64,000 nucleotides of DNA from Chelydra serpentina (Eukaryota > Chordata > Testudines > Chelydridae). Within the stretch, counting starts at the first letter, position 1. The number at the start of each line of letters is the position of its first letter. The position numbers and the translations under genes are program-made. Below are positions 47,709-58,645 of this stretch, one piece after another. Below the pieces are notes generated by a model, which worked only from the letters and a program-made list of their open reading frames with translations, ran no database searches and was not told where the DNA came from. Location: assembly GCA_037349315.1 (NCBI GenBank), contig JBAIAC010000023.1, forward strand, positions 36,990,501 to 37,054,500, written 5' to 3'.

Positions 47709-49830
47709 GTTATGTAAAAAAGTAAGAAAATTACTTGGTTAATAAGTTTGGCCAAAAGAGGATTCATCACCATAAAGGTTAACAAAACAAAACAAAACCA
47801 CCATCTGGGGAACCTGTCAAACAGAAACAAGGGACTTTTCTGCTGGCGATGTAGTGACACGTGAAAATGTGAGTAGTTGTGCTTGACCTTTAGATTCTTG
47901 TTGGAATTTATACATGAATATTTGCACTAAAGAGAGAGATCAGTATGCAGTATGAGAAGAACTGTGGAGAGCATAGCTCTGAAGGCTAAGAAATGCAATC
48001 TAGGCATGAAAATGACAGGGTAGTAGGAGATGACCGAAGAGATATGTGTCCTTACACAGATAATGCAGTGTGCCAGGAGACAAAGAACAAATGGGGGTGG
48101 TTGTTCCCCCCTCCCCCATGAATTCTGTCTTATTCTTGTATTACTATTAAAAGTAATTGAAAAGTTCACATCCAAATCCCTGCCTTCAGAACCATTTTTA
48201 AGCCTGCTATAACTATAAATGCTGTATTTATAACAGCCTGATCCAGCAGAGTTGTTGAGTTTCTCCAGGGAAGTGCTCCCAATGGCGTTCTAGCATCTTC
48301 TAGGAGATGCCAGGCACCCTTGGTTCCCATTGGAGCCCTCCCAGAAGATTCTTAGCACCTCACAGGACAATACCTTAAGACAGTAATTTCTATTACGACC
48401 ACCAGAGCAAAACCACCTCCAGAGTCACTGCTTTCCTCCCATAACAGTCTTTATTCCTGACATCCATTAAAAAAAGACCTACCAAGATGCGTATGAAAGA
48501 ATAATTTTATCTCACGACCTCTCTCTTTAACTACCCTTGTCTTCCTATTTCGTTTTCATTCATTGTCATCCCCTACTGAGTTGTGTCTATTTTAGGTTGT
48601 AAACTCCTCAGGGCATTGCCCATTATTGATATTTTGTCTTTTAAGAGGTCTATCAGTTTTCTTATGCACCTGCCTCTGCTCTGCTGAATACCATGCATAA
48701 GTGCACAGTCAAGGTTAGCACATGTGCCGTTCCTTGCTTTGCTTTCTTATTTGAAATCAGTGATTAAGCCCAGTCTAAAAGCTAACCAACTGCCAGTGTT
48801 TGGCTGCAAATTTTGGATGATCTTTTTGCTGAATACTGAAACGCCTACATACCCATGAAGCTGAACAAAAAAGTCTGGAAGACCAAGATGTGCATAAAAT
48901 GTTTAAAAAGTCAGAGTGGAGGCCTTTATCTCTCGTGTGTATTTGAGGTGGCTAATGAATATTTTATTACATTTATATATATTTATATTATATTATATTA
49001 TATATCCAAAATTATGCTTACCAGAGCTGGGTGAGCCATTCATCCTTTTTTAAGTTCAGGAACTGCTTGTGAGCTGACCTTCACTTCTATTAATGTGTTA
49101 TTTAGAATTATTAGACAAATGTTTCATGCAAACCAATTTCAGACTAGGGATTGCTTACATACTGCAATCAAAATGGATTGTTTGACATTCATTATAACTG
49201 CTGTGTAGTTGGTCACCTTAGTGGTGGTGGTTCAGTTCCCTGATTGGATGGGTGTAACTGTAATAAAGAGTGGGGAGAATGTGATCAAGTCACTGGGACT
49301 TTATTTCTCACAGGGAGAGGATATAAGCAGTTTTGGAGTTCGAAGGAGCAAGTCTGGCCACTTACACCTTTTCCTTTCTGAGCCACTTGAATCAGGCCTT
49401 GCTTGAGGCATCATTGCAAGAAAAATCAGGCTATTATAATCTCATATGTTGCAGTGAGATTTAAAGGTAATTTTCTCTCAAAAAGTAATCGTGTGTATGC
49501 ATGGGAGCCTCTAGGTCAGGGCTCTGGCCAAGGACATGGGGAACATTTCAGCAAGTCCCTCTGTTACATTCATTAAGCATTGCACTCTTTGTAACTTCAT
49601 TTACTGGTCACTGGCATAGATCATAAACAAGACAAGTAGCAGTGGAAGGAGAAAAGGTCTTGCCAGTGGGCAGTCCTAACATGGATACCTCCTGCATAAT
49701 ATTATCCCTATAACCTAGCTCTTTCTCTGGTAGTGGCAGCCCATGGAGAAAAGCTGGATAGGGATATTATTCTAATATGGCTGGGAAAAAAGACAGGGAT
49801 GGCGAGGGCATGCTTTTGAGTACAGAGGGT
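47709..49830. other. Unassigned DNA
   Basis: No gene. Features are a short (AAAAC)n run near 47783-47798, a TA-rich run at 48965-49006, and a decayed short repeat at about 48236-48360 ('gatccagcagagttgttgag'). Confidence 0.5.
48965..49006. repeat. TA/TTATA-rich low-complexity run
   Basis: Nearly pure A/T with repeated 'tatatta' units (ATTATATTATATTATATAT). Simple repeat. Confidence 0.85.
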
Positions 49831-49837
49831 ATGATGA

Positions 49838-50556
49838 ATGCACTCACAAGAGATGTCTGTAGAGGAGGACAGAGCCAGAAGGGTACCCAGAAGTCACCTA
49901 CTACAAGACAGGCCCAACAAAGAAAGTAACAGAACGCCACTAGCCGTCACCCCAACTAAAACCTCTCCAGTGCAACATCAAGGATCTACAAGCTATCCTG
50001 AAGGACGATCTCTCACTCTCACAGACCTTGGGAGACAGGCCAGTCCTCGCTTACACACAGCCCCGCAATCTGAAGCAAAGACTCACCAGCAACTACACAC
50101 CACACAACAAAAACACTAACCCGGGAACCAAATCCTGCAACAAACCCCGATGCCAACTCTGTCTGCATATCTATTCAAGGGACACCATCATAGGACCTAA
50201 CCAGCCACACCATCAGGAGCTTGTTCACCTGCACATCTACCAATGTGATATATGCCATCATGTGCCAGCAATGCCCCTCTGCCATATACATTGGCCAAAC
50301 CAGACAGTCTCTACGCAAAAGAATAAATGGACACAAATCTGACATCAGGAATTATAACATTCAAAAACCAGTAAGAGAACACTTCAATCTCCCTGGTCAC
50401 TCAATAACAGACTTAAAAGTGGCAATTCTTCAACAAAAAAACTTCAAAAACAGACTCCAACGAGAAACTGCAGAACTGGAATTAATTTGCAAACTGGACA
50501 CCATCAAATTAGGCCTGAATAAAGACTGGGAGTGGATGGGTCATTACAAAAACTAA
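49838..50556 (+). pseudogene. PLE polyprotein C-terminus: linker plus GIY-YIG nuclease, frameshifted
   Basis: Three overlapping frames carry consecutive parts. The first (from 49838) has weak 'TPLAVTPTKTSPVQH' linker similarity. The second (50028-50342) contains 'VLAYTQPRNLKQRL' and a Cys-rich 'CNKPRCQLCLHIYS' stretch typical of the PLE linker. The third (50221-50556) holds the GIY-YIG domain: Y11 in VIYAIMC, Y23 in YIGQT, R34 and H38 in RKRINGH, 'HFNLPGHS' at residues 54-61, E82 in the QRETAEL helix, and N100 near the end. The expected active-site residues remain in the last frame, but at least two frameshifts separate it from the upstream parts, so the polyprotein is dead. Confidence 0.87.
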
Positions 50557-50579
50557 TTTCCCCCTACTAATTTCCCCCT
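50552..50579 (+). repeat. 14-bp tandem duplication at the PLE stop codon
   Basis: ACTAATTTCCCCCT occurs twice head to tail. The first copy contains the TAA stop of the endonuclease frame, so both copies hold a stop. Confidence 0.95.
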
Positions 50580-50659
50580 ACTGTTACTCATACCTTCTTG
50601 TCAACTGTTTGAAATGGGCCACCCTCATTACCACTACAAAAGTGATTTTTCCTCCCTTA

Positions 50660-50955
50660 GGGCTAGTCTACACTTACCCACAGCGTCGGAGGCGTCGGAT
50701 CGATCTTCTGGGTTCGATTTATCGCGTCTTGTCTAGACACGATAAATCGAACCAGGAAGTGCTCCCCCCTCGACGCTGGTAATCCTGCTCTGCGAACGGA
50801 GCAGGCGGAGTCGACGGGGGAGCTGCGCGCCGCCGTGTGGACCAGGGGTAAGTACTTTAAAGTTCGAAATAAGATACTTCGACTTCAGCTACGTTATTCA
50901 TGTAGCTGAAGTTGCGTATCTTACTTCGAACTTGTGGGCTAGTGTAGACCAGCCC
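50660..50955. mobile_element. PIF/Harbinger-like MITE inserted in the PLE
   Basis: The ends GGGCTAGTCTACAC and GTGTAGACCAGCCC form TIRs (one mismatch in 14). Both sides carry TTA (50657-50659 and 50956-50958), the 3-bp duplication typical of PIF/Harbinger elements. Inside are two strong palindromes: about 50710-50752 (GGTTCGATTTATCG against CGATAAATCGAACC) and about 50858-50932 (AGTTCGAAATAAG... with CAGCTAC/GTAGCTG at the centre). CpG content is high, suggesting recent arrival. Non-coding; presumably mobilised in trans. Confidence 0.9.
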
Positions 50956-50957
50956 TT

Positions 50958-51009
50958 AGTATTCTACCATTGAGAATAGCCTTGAGTATTCTACCATTGA
51001 GAATAGCCT
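50958..51009 (+). repeat. 25-bp unit in two tandem copies (period 27)
   Basis: AGTATTCTACCATTGAGAAT continuing to AGCCT occurs at 50958-50982 and again at 50985-51009. It begins exactly at the last base of the MITE target duplication, within the PLE 3' non-coding region. Confidence 0.95.
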
Positions 51010-51110
51010 CAATACTTTAATTGAATTGTCTTGTTAGCACTGACCCCCCACTTGGTAAGGCAACTCCCATCTTTTCATGTACTGTGTATATATACCTGCT
51101 ACTGTATTTT

Positions 51111-51150
51111 CCACAGTAGTGGGTTTTAGCCCATGAAAGCTTATGCCCAA
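51111..51150 (+). ncRNA. Hammerhead-like stem-loop remnant of the PLE tail
   Basis: GTGGG (51119-51123), loop TTTTAG, CCCAT (51130-51134), then GAAA (51135-51138) and GCTTATGC follow the same order as in the 22.4-kb copy. The upstream CUGAUGA-like element is not intact here (CCACAGTA), so this copy is a decayed version. Confidence 0.35.
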
Positions 51151-51721
51151 ATTTGTTGTTTTTGTTGAACTTGCCCTTGAAATTTACAATCTATCACAAG
51201 AAATGAATTCTTCGGATTTTGTATGCTATCCATCCACCCACCACTTTACAATTGTTTTTCTGAAACATCTTATTTTATTGAGGTAATTGTTAAATTTTGC
51301 CTACTACTGTGCCTACAGAAAATTCCTCTTAAAGTTTAAATTTATGTTCTTATCTAAACTGTTGTATAGCATTGCTGTGCTCTGTGTAAAACAGTCACTA
51401 GATTTCACGCTAGAGATGGCTGCATTCCAGCACAGGGTCTCCTGTAGTTACGGTTGCCTACACTTTTTTCCATTCAAAAAGGCCCTTTTCACTTGCTCAT
51501 AACTTTCTAAAACAATTTTCTGTGTCTAGTCTGCCTCAGAGAGACTTTTTGGGGGGAAGAATTCTGTATCTGCTGCATAAGATCAGCCATTTCCCTTGAC
51601 CTCTGGTACTGCTGCTGTGCACACCGCCTGGCTATGCAGGCTCCTTCTGGAAAAAAAATCATCCATGGCAGAGACCAAACTTGGACACTTTTTTGAGAAA
51701 CTTATAAACAACCCTAACCCT

Positions 51722-51857
51722 TACAGGTTTTTAAGGTCAGGCTTGACAAAGCCCTGGCTGGGATGATTTAGTTGGGGTTGTTCCTGCTTTGAGCAGGGGG
51801 TTGGACTAGATGACCTCCTGAGGTCCCTTCCAACCCTGAAATTCTATGATTCTATGA
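51722..51857 (+). mobile_element. CR1 LINE 3' end, short 5'-truncated copy
   Basis: Only the last codons of ORF2 ('ttaaggtcaggcttgacaaa' to 'ggatgatttag') and the 3' UTR with ATTCTATGATTCTATG are present. Nearly identical in its tail to the SINE at 47.5 kb and the CR1 at 58.0 kb. Confidence 0.95.
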
Positions 51858-52640
51858 ACTGCTAAAGGCCTATTAGAATTGAACTATTTGTGCAACTTTA
51901 TTTAAAGGAGTCACTTCACACTCCACCTATAATTATATTATACAAGAACCACTCATCGCTGAAATGCAGCCGCCACTGAAGTAGAATGTGGTAGCTGTTT
52001 TACAGTGCTCTGAACTGTTGTGTAGCATTGCTGGACAGGAAATAAAGAACAGTAAACCTCTCCTACATTTCAATTAAATATGCTATCAGTACAATAGGAG
52101 GAAGTACGTAATAATTATCCAAATAAAATGTTTTAGAGAAAGAATTGTATAGTGTATACAGAATATATATATCAATAACAATTATTTTTCTGTGCTAGTA
52201 TAAAGTTTTTATAACCTATTACAAACTACTGGAGATATACATAATACATCAAATATAGATCTATAAACATGTCATGGGTAGAATTTAGGCTTTTAGGATG
52301 GCGTAAGAGATTAAAGTAATGATTTTGTACAAATGAAAGCAATTTGCAGCCATTAGGTAGCAAATGTTTACATCTTACATTATATTGATTTTTAGTTATG
52401 AGAGGCTCCTTGGGTTACATAAGCATCAGGGCTGAGTGACTAGTGGGAGAAAGTTCAGTGAATTAGAAAATGAATCTTGATTTACCATATATGTAACCCT
52501 TAAGTATTCACTTTTCATTCACATACATAGATGTACCTTTCAATACAATCATGTTTGGGCAGACACAAGCACTGTGGCCTAACCCAAATGTTCACAAATC
52601 ATTTTGCCCCACTTATCTTCCTCACCACCCCCAAAAAATC
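51858..52640. other. Unassigned AT-rich DNA
   Basis: Nothing recognised; AT-rich with many TA steps. Confidence 0.5.
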
Positions 52641-52649
52641 ATAAGATTT

Positions 52650-52880
52650 TATAAATGTTACTTGGGGGTTCTTTTTAATTGCCTTCTGCTTTTGAAGGCT
52701 TTACTTTTTATTTCTGCCAGGTTTTCTCAGCAACCATGAAGAATAGAAACTTTCTTTTATTAAAAAAAATGAAAGCAGAGATTTTTGTGTGCCATGAATC
52801 TGGGAGCTGCGGCTTTAATAAAAACACCAAATATCCCAAAATGTGTGATAAAATTGCAAGAGTTGACAGTGCTGCTCAAG
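52650..52880 (+). repeat. Unclassified interspersed repeat, copy 1
   Basis: It shares with 58022-58180 the order 'ttttctc.gc.accatgaag', 'tagaaac', a T/A-rich run with 'aaaatgaaagc.gag', 'ggagctg.ggctttaa' and 'aacaccaaatat'. It ends near 'gcaagagttgacagtgctg'. The 111-codon frame crossing it is therefore repeat-derived, not a host gene. From general familiarity this is a common turtle repeat, possibly a DNA transposon. Confidence 0.7.
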
Positions 52881-53254
52881 ACATGGAAAAGTGTTTGGGA
52901 AATCTATCAGCAATTGGAAAAGGCCTTTTTAAATGGAAAGGATTGGGAAACCTTAAGTACAGTAGTCCCCATATATTTCACTTATACGATGAACCCACAG
53001 AGCATGTAAGTTAACTACAAAGAGCTCTGAGCTACTTCAAGATGGAAGGTGCTATGTGCATGTGAGATACCATTGTATTTTATTTTACCAGCACAAAATT
53101 GAATTTTGAATGAGTTTTAAGGAAATAGATCATTTAAAAATCATTAGAGTTATTTATGGTAATGTTTAACAAAATTTCTGTGGCTTCCAGGGCACTTTTT
53201 GGAGTGAATAATGAAATATTTTCCTCATGATCTTTATAATTGTGCTCATCACCA

Positions 53255-53365
53255 TAGTATCTGAGTGCTTCTCAAACATCAGTGAATTTATCTTCACATT
53301 ACACCTGTGAAGTAGGGAGGATTTTCATAGGCAGGGAAATGAGGCACACAGAAATTAAGTCTAAA
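53255..53365 (-). repeat. MIR-like fragment
   Basis: 'cttcacattacacctgtgaagtaggg' and 'aggcagggaaatgaggcacacagaaattaag' on the plus strand are the reversed 3' half of a MIR/CORE-type SINE. Confidence 0.55.
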
Positions 53366-53808
53366 TTTGGACATTATTTCCAGTGTTCATTTTGCCTTAG
53401 CATGCTATTGCCAGTTAATATTCTGTTCATTTGTTACTTCAGTCTTTCCTTCATCTCTTTGGGAGGAAGATCTAATAAAAAACAATGTACACTATATACA
53501 GTGGTGCATTTACCTATTAACAGCATGTGTATATGGTCCCCATTTGAACCCCATGTCTTTAATATTGTGATAGAGTGCTGAGTGACACCAGCTCCAATTA
53601 AACACTGCAGAAGAGACCTTGTTAACAAGAACTGTGCCTAATTGGTGGGAGGAGGAGAACTAGAAGGCTGATTAAGTTATTAGGCAGAGGATACAAAAAG
53701 GCACAAGAAGGAAGTAGGAAGGGGAGAAATAGAGAGGGAAAGATTGCTCTGTCCTGCTTGCCTCAAGAGCCGAGGGTCCCCCAAAATGGGATGAGTAAGG
53801 CTGTATAG

Positions 53809-54130
53809 CAGTGGCTCCCAAACATTTTACCTCACACTCCTCTTTACCCCTGTCCACACCTCCCTCCCCACCCCGCCAAGCCAGGGCTGGGAGCAGGGCT
53901 GAGGCTCCAGCAGGTGGAGATGCAGACAGGTAAGGGGGCCGAGGCTGGAGCCACACTTGGGGGCGGGGCTGGGAGTGGAGACTTGGGCTGGGGGCCAGGG
54001 GCTGGGAACGGAACTGGGTGGCACTCCCTCCCCACCACCTGTGGGGACTGGCCCAGGCCCCAGCCATCACCCCTGAATGTTCCTCCGCATCCCCCCCAAG
54101 GGGGTGTGCCCCACAGTTTGGGGACCTCTG
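53809..54130. mobile_element. hAT-type non-autonomous transposon, GC-rich interior
   Basis: The left end CAGTGGCTCCCAAAC and the reverse complement of the right end CAGAGGTCCCCAAAC form TIRs. Flanking octamers CTGTATAG (53801-53808) and CTGTACAG (54131-54138) match at 7 of 8. The 322-bp body is GC-rich ('gctgggagcagggctgagg'), which opens chance frames of over 100 codons on both strands; none is a real gene. Confidence 0.88.
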
Positions 54131-54244
54131 CTGTACAGTGTGTAAGTGTGATGGGAGCCAACATGGTAAATAAATGGCACTGGGTGTTTTACTAGCATAA
54201 AGGTCTCTGAGCTGTTTGGGAACTTGAGCAGAAGCAGGAGCGAG

Positions 54245-54415
54245 AGGGCCCTGCCCACAAATATATTTATCTTTATAACGCCTCGCAAAGTAGGGAAGTG
54301 AAATGAGGTACAGAGAGGCTAAGTGACTTGTCCAAGGTCACCCAGGAAGCCGGTGGTAGAGCAGGGACTTGAACCTGGGTCCTAGGCTAATGGCCTTACT
54401 ACTGGATCATTTCTC
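54245..54415 (-). repeat. MIR-like SINE, well preserved, reverse orientation
   Basis: The plus strand reads 'gaggtacagagaggctaagtg', 'cttgtccaaggtcaccca', 'ggtggtagagcagggactt' and 'gaacctgggtcc', the near-consensus reverse complement of a MIR element from its CORE to its tRNA-like head. Confidence 0.8.
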
Positions 54416-55534
54416 TTGTCCAAGGTAGATAGGCCAAGCTGTATGAGGGGGTTAGAGGAGAGAAGTGGATGAGGGAGCAACATGCCACAGACAAATGAGA
54501 GGGGAAAAGATTAAACCAATCTTCCTATTTTTGTCTTTGTGGTTTGTTTTGCTATGGCTCACTGGATCATTCTCTAATCATTTGGATATTAAGGGTTAAA
54601 TTCTGGCTCTAATCTCTGTGTTAAGTGATTACCTGGGAATTCTCCTCCAGGGTTGATCCTCGGTCATCATATTGGTCCTACTTCACCCCCTTGCAGTGAA
54701 GTTCTTTTGCACGGACTTTGTCCATTCACCCCCTTCTGTAAATCTGATTTTTGTGCAAACAAACCCCAACCTTTTATCAATAAAATCCTTATTTGCAACT
54801 AGGGTAACTTATTGAAAGTGGCAGAAGATGCACTTGTTTGGTTCTTCACACTCATCATATTTTGCTCCCTCGCCTTTGTGGGTCTCTGCAGAGGCAGCGC
54901 ACAGAAAGCTGGTGATGAAGAACATAATCAGTTTTAATCAGTGGCAGGAATGTGTGATAATTATAACAACATTTCCTACTTACACTACATAAACTGGATG
55001 AGCAGCGATTAATAGCCTGCCACTATGCAGGGCTTCCAGTCTAATTCAACCGCCCATTTTGGCTGCCTTTCTATTGACCATCTTTCCACCACTTTTGTCT
55101 CAGTATGAGATCCCTGAATTCCACTTCTCAGAGTGTTCTGTCTTGGCTAGACGGCCTAGTCTGAGCAACCAAGTAAGGAGAAAAGCAAGCCAATGTCTTC
55201 TTTCTGGCTAGCCTCTGTCTTCTCTGATGCTTGTTGCTGTTACAGCCTCCTATAGCAGTTTGCACTATACCTCTGAACCAGACAAATGTTGGAGTGAGAA
55301 ACATAAGATATGAGTGGAGTGGGAGAGAATTGGCAAAGACAGGGAAACAGCAGCAAGGGGGAGTGGTAGGGCAAAGTACACACATTATTTGAATAATAAA
55401 TAATATTCCCACGAGAATAAGATCCCACTTTGTCCTCTCTGTGAAGTGAGAAGAAGATCCTGTGCCTCCTCTCTAAGGAGATTTACCATATTCCCAGCTG
55501 CTCTACCTCAAGTTGTTTTAAAAAAGGAGGAAGG

Positions 55535-55720
55535 TTGGTTTTGTAGTTAAGGCACTGTAGGTAGATCTGGGTTCAATTCCTGGCCCTATCACAGATTTTT
55601 TTATGTGACCTTCGGCAAGTCACCTAATCTCTGTTTGTCTCAATTCCCTGCCTATGAAATGATGATGATAATACTTCCTTTCTATCTTGTCTATTTCGGA
55701 TGTAAGGGTAAAAAATGTTC
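55535..55720 (+). repeat. MIR-like SINE, forward orientation
   Basis: It opens with a tRNA-like head ('gtagttaaggcactg'), then 'gatctgggttcaattcctgg', 'tgtgaccttcggcaagtcac' and 'cctatgaaatgatgatgata', in the order of MIR/CORE-SINEs. Diverged but clear. Confidence 0.8.
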
Positions 55721-55729
55721 AAAAGCACC

Positions 55730-55870
55730 TAAATGAGTTAGAAACTTAAGTCTCATTTTCAAAAGAGATTTAGGCATTCAGGAGCATAAATCCCATTCAC
55801 TTTCTAATTGCCAAAGTCACATTTAAAAATGGGACTTACACCCCTAAATGTCAATTTTACCTTAAGCTCT
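55730..55870. repeat. Degraded repeat with 'CTTAAGTCTCATTTTC' and 'AAAATGGGACTTA' motifs
   Basis: 'gaaacttaagtctcattttc' and 'aaaatgggacttacac' are opposed and partly complementary. From general familiarity this resembles a common amniote short palindromic repeat ('cctaagtc'). Confidence 0.5.
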
Positions 55871-55872
55871 TT

Positions 55873-56015
55873 AAGAACATAAGAATGGCCATACTGGGTC
55901 TGACCAAAGGTCCATCTAGCCGAGTATCCTGTCTTCTGACAGTGGCCAATGGCAGGTGCTCCAGAGGGCATGAACAGAACAGGTAATCATCAAGTGATCT
56001 ATCCCCTTTCAAGAA
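55873..56015 (+). repeat. Interspersed repeat of uncertain class
   Basis: 'aagaacataagaatggccat', 'actgggtctgaccaaaggtc', 'atctagccgagtatcctgtc' and 'agtggccaatggcaggtgc' are familiar as a high-copy repeat in turtle and crocodilian DNA. I cannot assign it with confidence to a LINE or SINE. The minus-strand frame crossing it is incidental. Confidence 0.6.
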
Positions 56016-57420
56016 CTGCTTCTTACTTACGTGTTTCCAAGTGGGGATCTGATCCTGGTGGTGCACACGTCAGAACTTAAGATTCACAAAACCTACTGAT
56101 CTTAATGTGTTTTGCAGGTGTGAATCCTAACACTTCATGCCAAGTTGTTTTGAAAATGTGCATTCAAGCATTTGAAGTTTTAAAGCAGATGTGCAGTCGT
56201 TGCACCTGCACTATGTGTGCATAAATGAAAGCTGTGCAAAGACCCTTTAAAAAAATACTCTTAGATCTCTCTGGGCCTCTATTTCCCCAGCTGAGAGTGA
56301 AGGCTATAACATTTGTCTCTCTCTCTCACCCACTCTTGTAAGGCTTAGTAAATGTTTGCACAATGTAGTGAGTGTCTCAGACGGAAAGCGAAACAGAGGT
56401 AGAAAGTGTCATCATTACATATACTTATGCTTAAGCCACAGGGCTCCCAAGAGATGAGGATCGGAACTGCATTTTTTTTCCAAAAATATTTCACGTTTCT
56501 AGATTGTTAGGTTTCTTTTGCTCCTTTTAGGCATCTGATCCCTGAACGTGCAGCTGAAGAGGATATAAAGAAAATAATTGCTCCTTGAGCTGCATGTTGA
56601 GAATATCACAAGCAGATGCTGAATTCACAGCTGGCTGCAACACAGTCAGCCTCCTTTGCAGATCTTTTTTTCAGAGGCACTGCAAGAACTTGCTGAGTCT
56701 GTACATTATTCTGTTGAGGAAGGCGTAACAGAATATTTATATTTTTACTTTCCACAATTGCAAATCTGTTTGTCCTAAACCAGCTATAACCTATCACATT
56801 GTTAAAAATATTCACACACCTAAATATAAACTTACTGTTCAAAATATTAACCCCATGATTCTAATTGATCTTCAGTTTTCAGCTAAATAGCTGTTACATG
56901 GAATGTGGGTATTCATTTTCTCACGGAGTGCAAAATTATGCCCTCACACTATTATAAACCTAGACTAATTCTGTTAAAGGGAATGAAGTTGCACCAGACT
57001 TGCAGCAGTGTAACTGAGAGCATCGTTTATCCCACACTAAGGAAAAATGAATATTTTCAACTATAATTAAAGCCAACTGCTGACTAAGGACAAACTTCTG
57101 TTCTCAGATTGCCACAGCAGACCCTGATTCCAATATTCTGCTCTCCAGACATTTGAAGATCTCAACAGAATATTGGAGCAAAATGTCTGATTATGGCCCA
57201 CTCCTGCATTGAGATCCCCTACACCTTGAAGCCAATGGGACTCCAGGAGTGCAGGGGTCTATATTTGTGGATCCTGATACAAGATTGAGGGCTTTATAAG
57301 AAGACTATTGAAGTGGAGATTCACTGGGTGAATCTGGAAGGACCATTTGTCAAAAAAATATATTTTCCATAAAACACCAAAGGCATTTTGGTGGAAAATT
57401 CATGATGAGCTCTATAAGTA
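56016..57420. other. Unassigned DNA
   Basis: No gene. 57195-57260 holds a foldback-like pair ('cactcctgcattgag' and 'ccaggagtgcagggg'). A 78-codon minus-strand frame near 56606-56842 has no recognised motif. Confidence 0.5.
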
Positions 57421-57427
57421 ACACTGC

Positions 57428-58018
57428 CGTATTAGTAGGAACATTGCCAGCGGATCGAGGGAAGTGATTATTCCCCTCTATTCAACATTGGTGAGGCCAC
57501 ACCTGGAGTATTGCGTCCAGTTTTGATCCCCCCACTACAGAAGGGATGTGGACAAATTGGAGAGAGTCCAGCAGAGGGCAATGAAATTGATTAGGAGGCT
57601 GGGGCATATGACTTACAAGGAGAGGCTGAGGGAACTGGGGTTATTTAGTCTGCAGAAGAGAAGAGTGAGGGAGGATTTGATAGCAGCCTTCAACTACCTG
57701 AAGGGGGGTTCCAAAGAGGATGGAGCTAGGCTGTTCTCAGCGGTGGCAGATGACAGAACAAGAAGCAATGGTCTCAAGTTGCAGTGGGGGAGGTCTAGGG
57801 TGGATATTAGTAAACACCATTTCAGTAGGAGGGTGGTGAAGCACTGGAATGGGTTACCTAGGGAGGTGGTAGAATCTCCATCCTTAGAGGTTTTTAAGGC
57901 CCGGCTTGACAAAGCCTTGGCTGGGATGATTTAGTTGGTGTTGGTCCTGCTTTGAGCAGGGAATTGGACTAGATGACCTCCTGAGGGCTCTTCCAACCCT
58001 GATATTCTATGATTTTAT
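57428..58018 (+). mobile_element. CR1 LINE, 5'-truncated, best-preserved copy
   Basis: It starts in ORF2 ('aacattgccagcggatcgag', 'tattcaacattggtgaggcc') and runs to the 3' tail ATTCTATGATTTTATG. It lies directly upstream of a copy of the unclassified repeat also seen at 52.65 kb, so it probably inserted next to or into it. No clear target duplication, as usual for CR1. Confidence 0.95.
57548..57934 (+). pseudogene. CR1 ORF2 C-terminus, open to its natural stop
   Basis: The 128-residue frame runs 'LERVQQRAMKLIRRLG', '[17 protein letters not shown]', '[17 protein letters not shown]', '[17 protein letters not shown]' and '[17 protein letters not shown]' to the normal ORF2 end (ARLDKALAGMI then TAG). 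It is intact in this part, unlike the 9.8-kb copy. The RT catalytic core and AP endonuclease are missing by 5' truncation, and the start given is only an internal methionine. Confidence 0.9.
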
Positions 58019-58021
58019 GTT

Positions 58022-58180
58022 TTCTGGGTTTTGAGCCTTTATGTTTTCAAGCTTTTCTCTGCGACCATGAAGGCTAGAAACGTAATCTTTTTTTTAAAAT
58101 GAAAGCTCAGATGTTGACATAATCACACAATTCCAGGAGCTGTGGCTTTAGGAAAAGCAGCAAATACAGTGAAAATATAA
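58022..58180 (+). repeat. Unclassified interspersed repeat, copy 2
   Basis: 'gggttttgagcctttatg', 'cttttctctgcgaccatgaag', 'ttaaaatgaaagctcagatg' and 'ccaggagctgtggcttta' correspond in order to copy 1 at 52650. This copy begins at the CR1 3' end. Confidence 0.7.
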
Positions 58181-58603
58181 AAACCACAAGAATGGAAATT
58201 CTGCAATAATAATAAGAAAACAAGTATGGAAAGAATCTTTTTTCTCACATATATACAGTTGTTGGGAATGAAATCCATTAAGGGTACATTACTTATTTAA
58301 TTTAGTAAGCAGGATGCTTGTGTACAGGGAAAAAGCAGGCTATGCAAATTGTATGACTGCTGTAGTGACAGTCTTGTATGTGTTGCACTGGATTTGAATT
58401 TTACCTAATGCTGATAGGAAAGGCCTGATTGAGTTGCAGTGTGTGATTATTTAATAAGATTAAATTCTTCCATCACACATATATAATCTTATAGAGAGCC
58501 TGGTTGCTATATACTGCAGAACTAATATAATCTGCTGAACTTGTTAGGGAAGTTACAAAATTATTAACCTTTTTTTCCAACTGCTAGTGAACATGTATTA
58601 GAA

Positions 58604-58645
58604 AGACAAGGTGTGTGAGGTAATATCTTTTATTGGACTAAGGTT
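58604..58645 (-). repeat. Possible terminal fragment of a second PLE-type family
   Basis: 'agacaaggtgtgtgaggtaa' followed by 'tatcttttattggactaagg' is a familiar terminal segment of a reptile repeat that on its full length carries another GAAA-containing stem-loop tail. Only about 40 bp are present, so the class is uncertain. Confidence 0.4.

Larger units (their letters stand above)
49838..51165 (+). mobile_element. Penelope-like element, 5'-truncated, with GIY-YIG endonuclease end
   Basis: The body encodes, in shifted frames, the linker and GIY-YIG endonuclease of a Penelope-like retroelement, followed by a 3' non-coding region. The non-coding tail ends in the stem-loop shared with the 22.4-kb copy (51119-51138) plus 'agcttatgcccaaatttgtt'. 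The reverse transcriptase fingers and palm are not recognisable, so the copy is 5'-truncated. The tail is interrupted by a Harbinger-like MITE (50660-50955) and carries two local tandem duplications (period 14 at 50552-50579; period 27 at 50958-51009). Confidence 0.88.

Noticed and set aside
52679..53014. 111-codon plus-strand frame
   Set aside because: The first two thirds coincide with an interspersed repeat whose second copy lies at 58022, so it is not a host gene.
53672..54195. Several frames of 90-130 codons on both strands
   Set aside because: They lie largely in the GC-rich hAT element at 53809-54130 and its flanks; low-complexity Pro/Gly-rich translations with no family.
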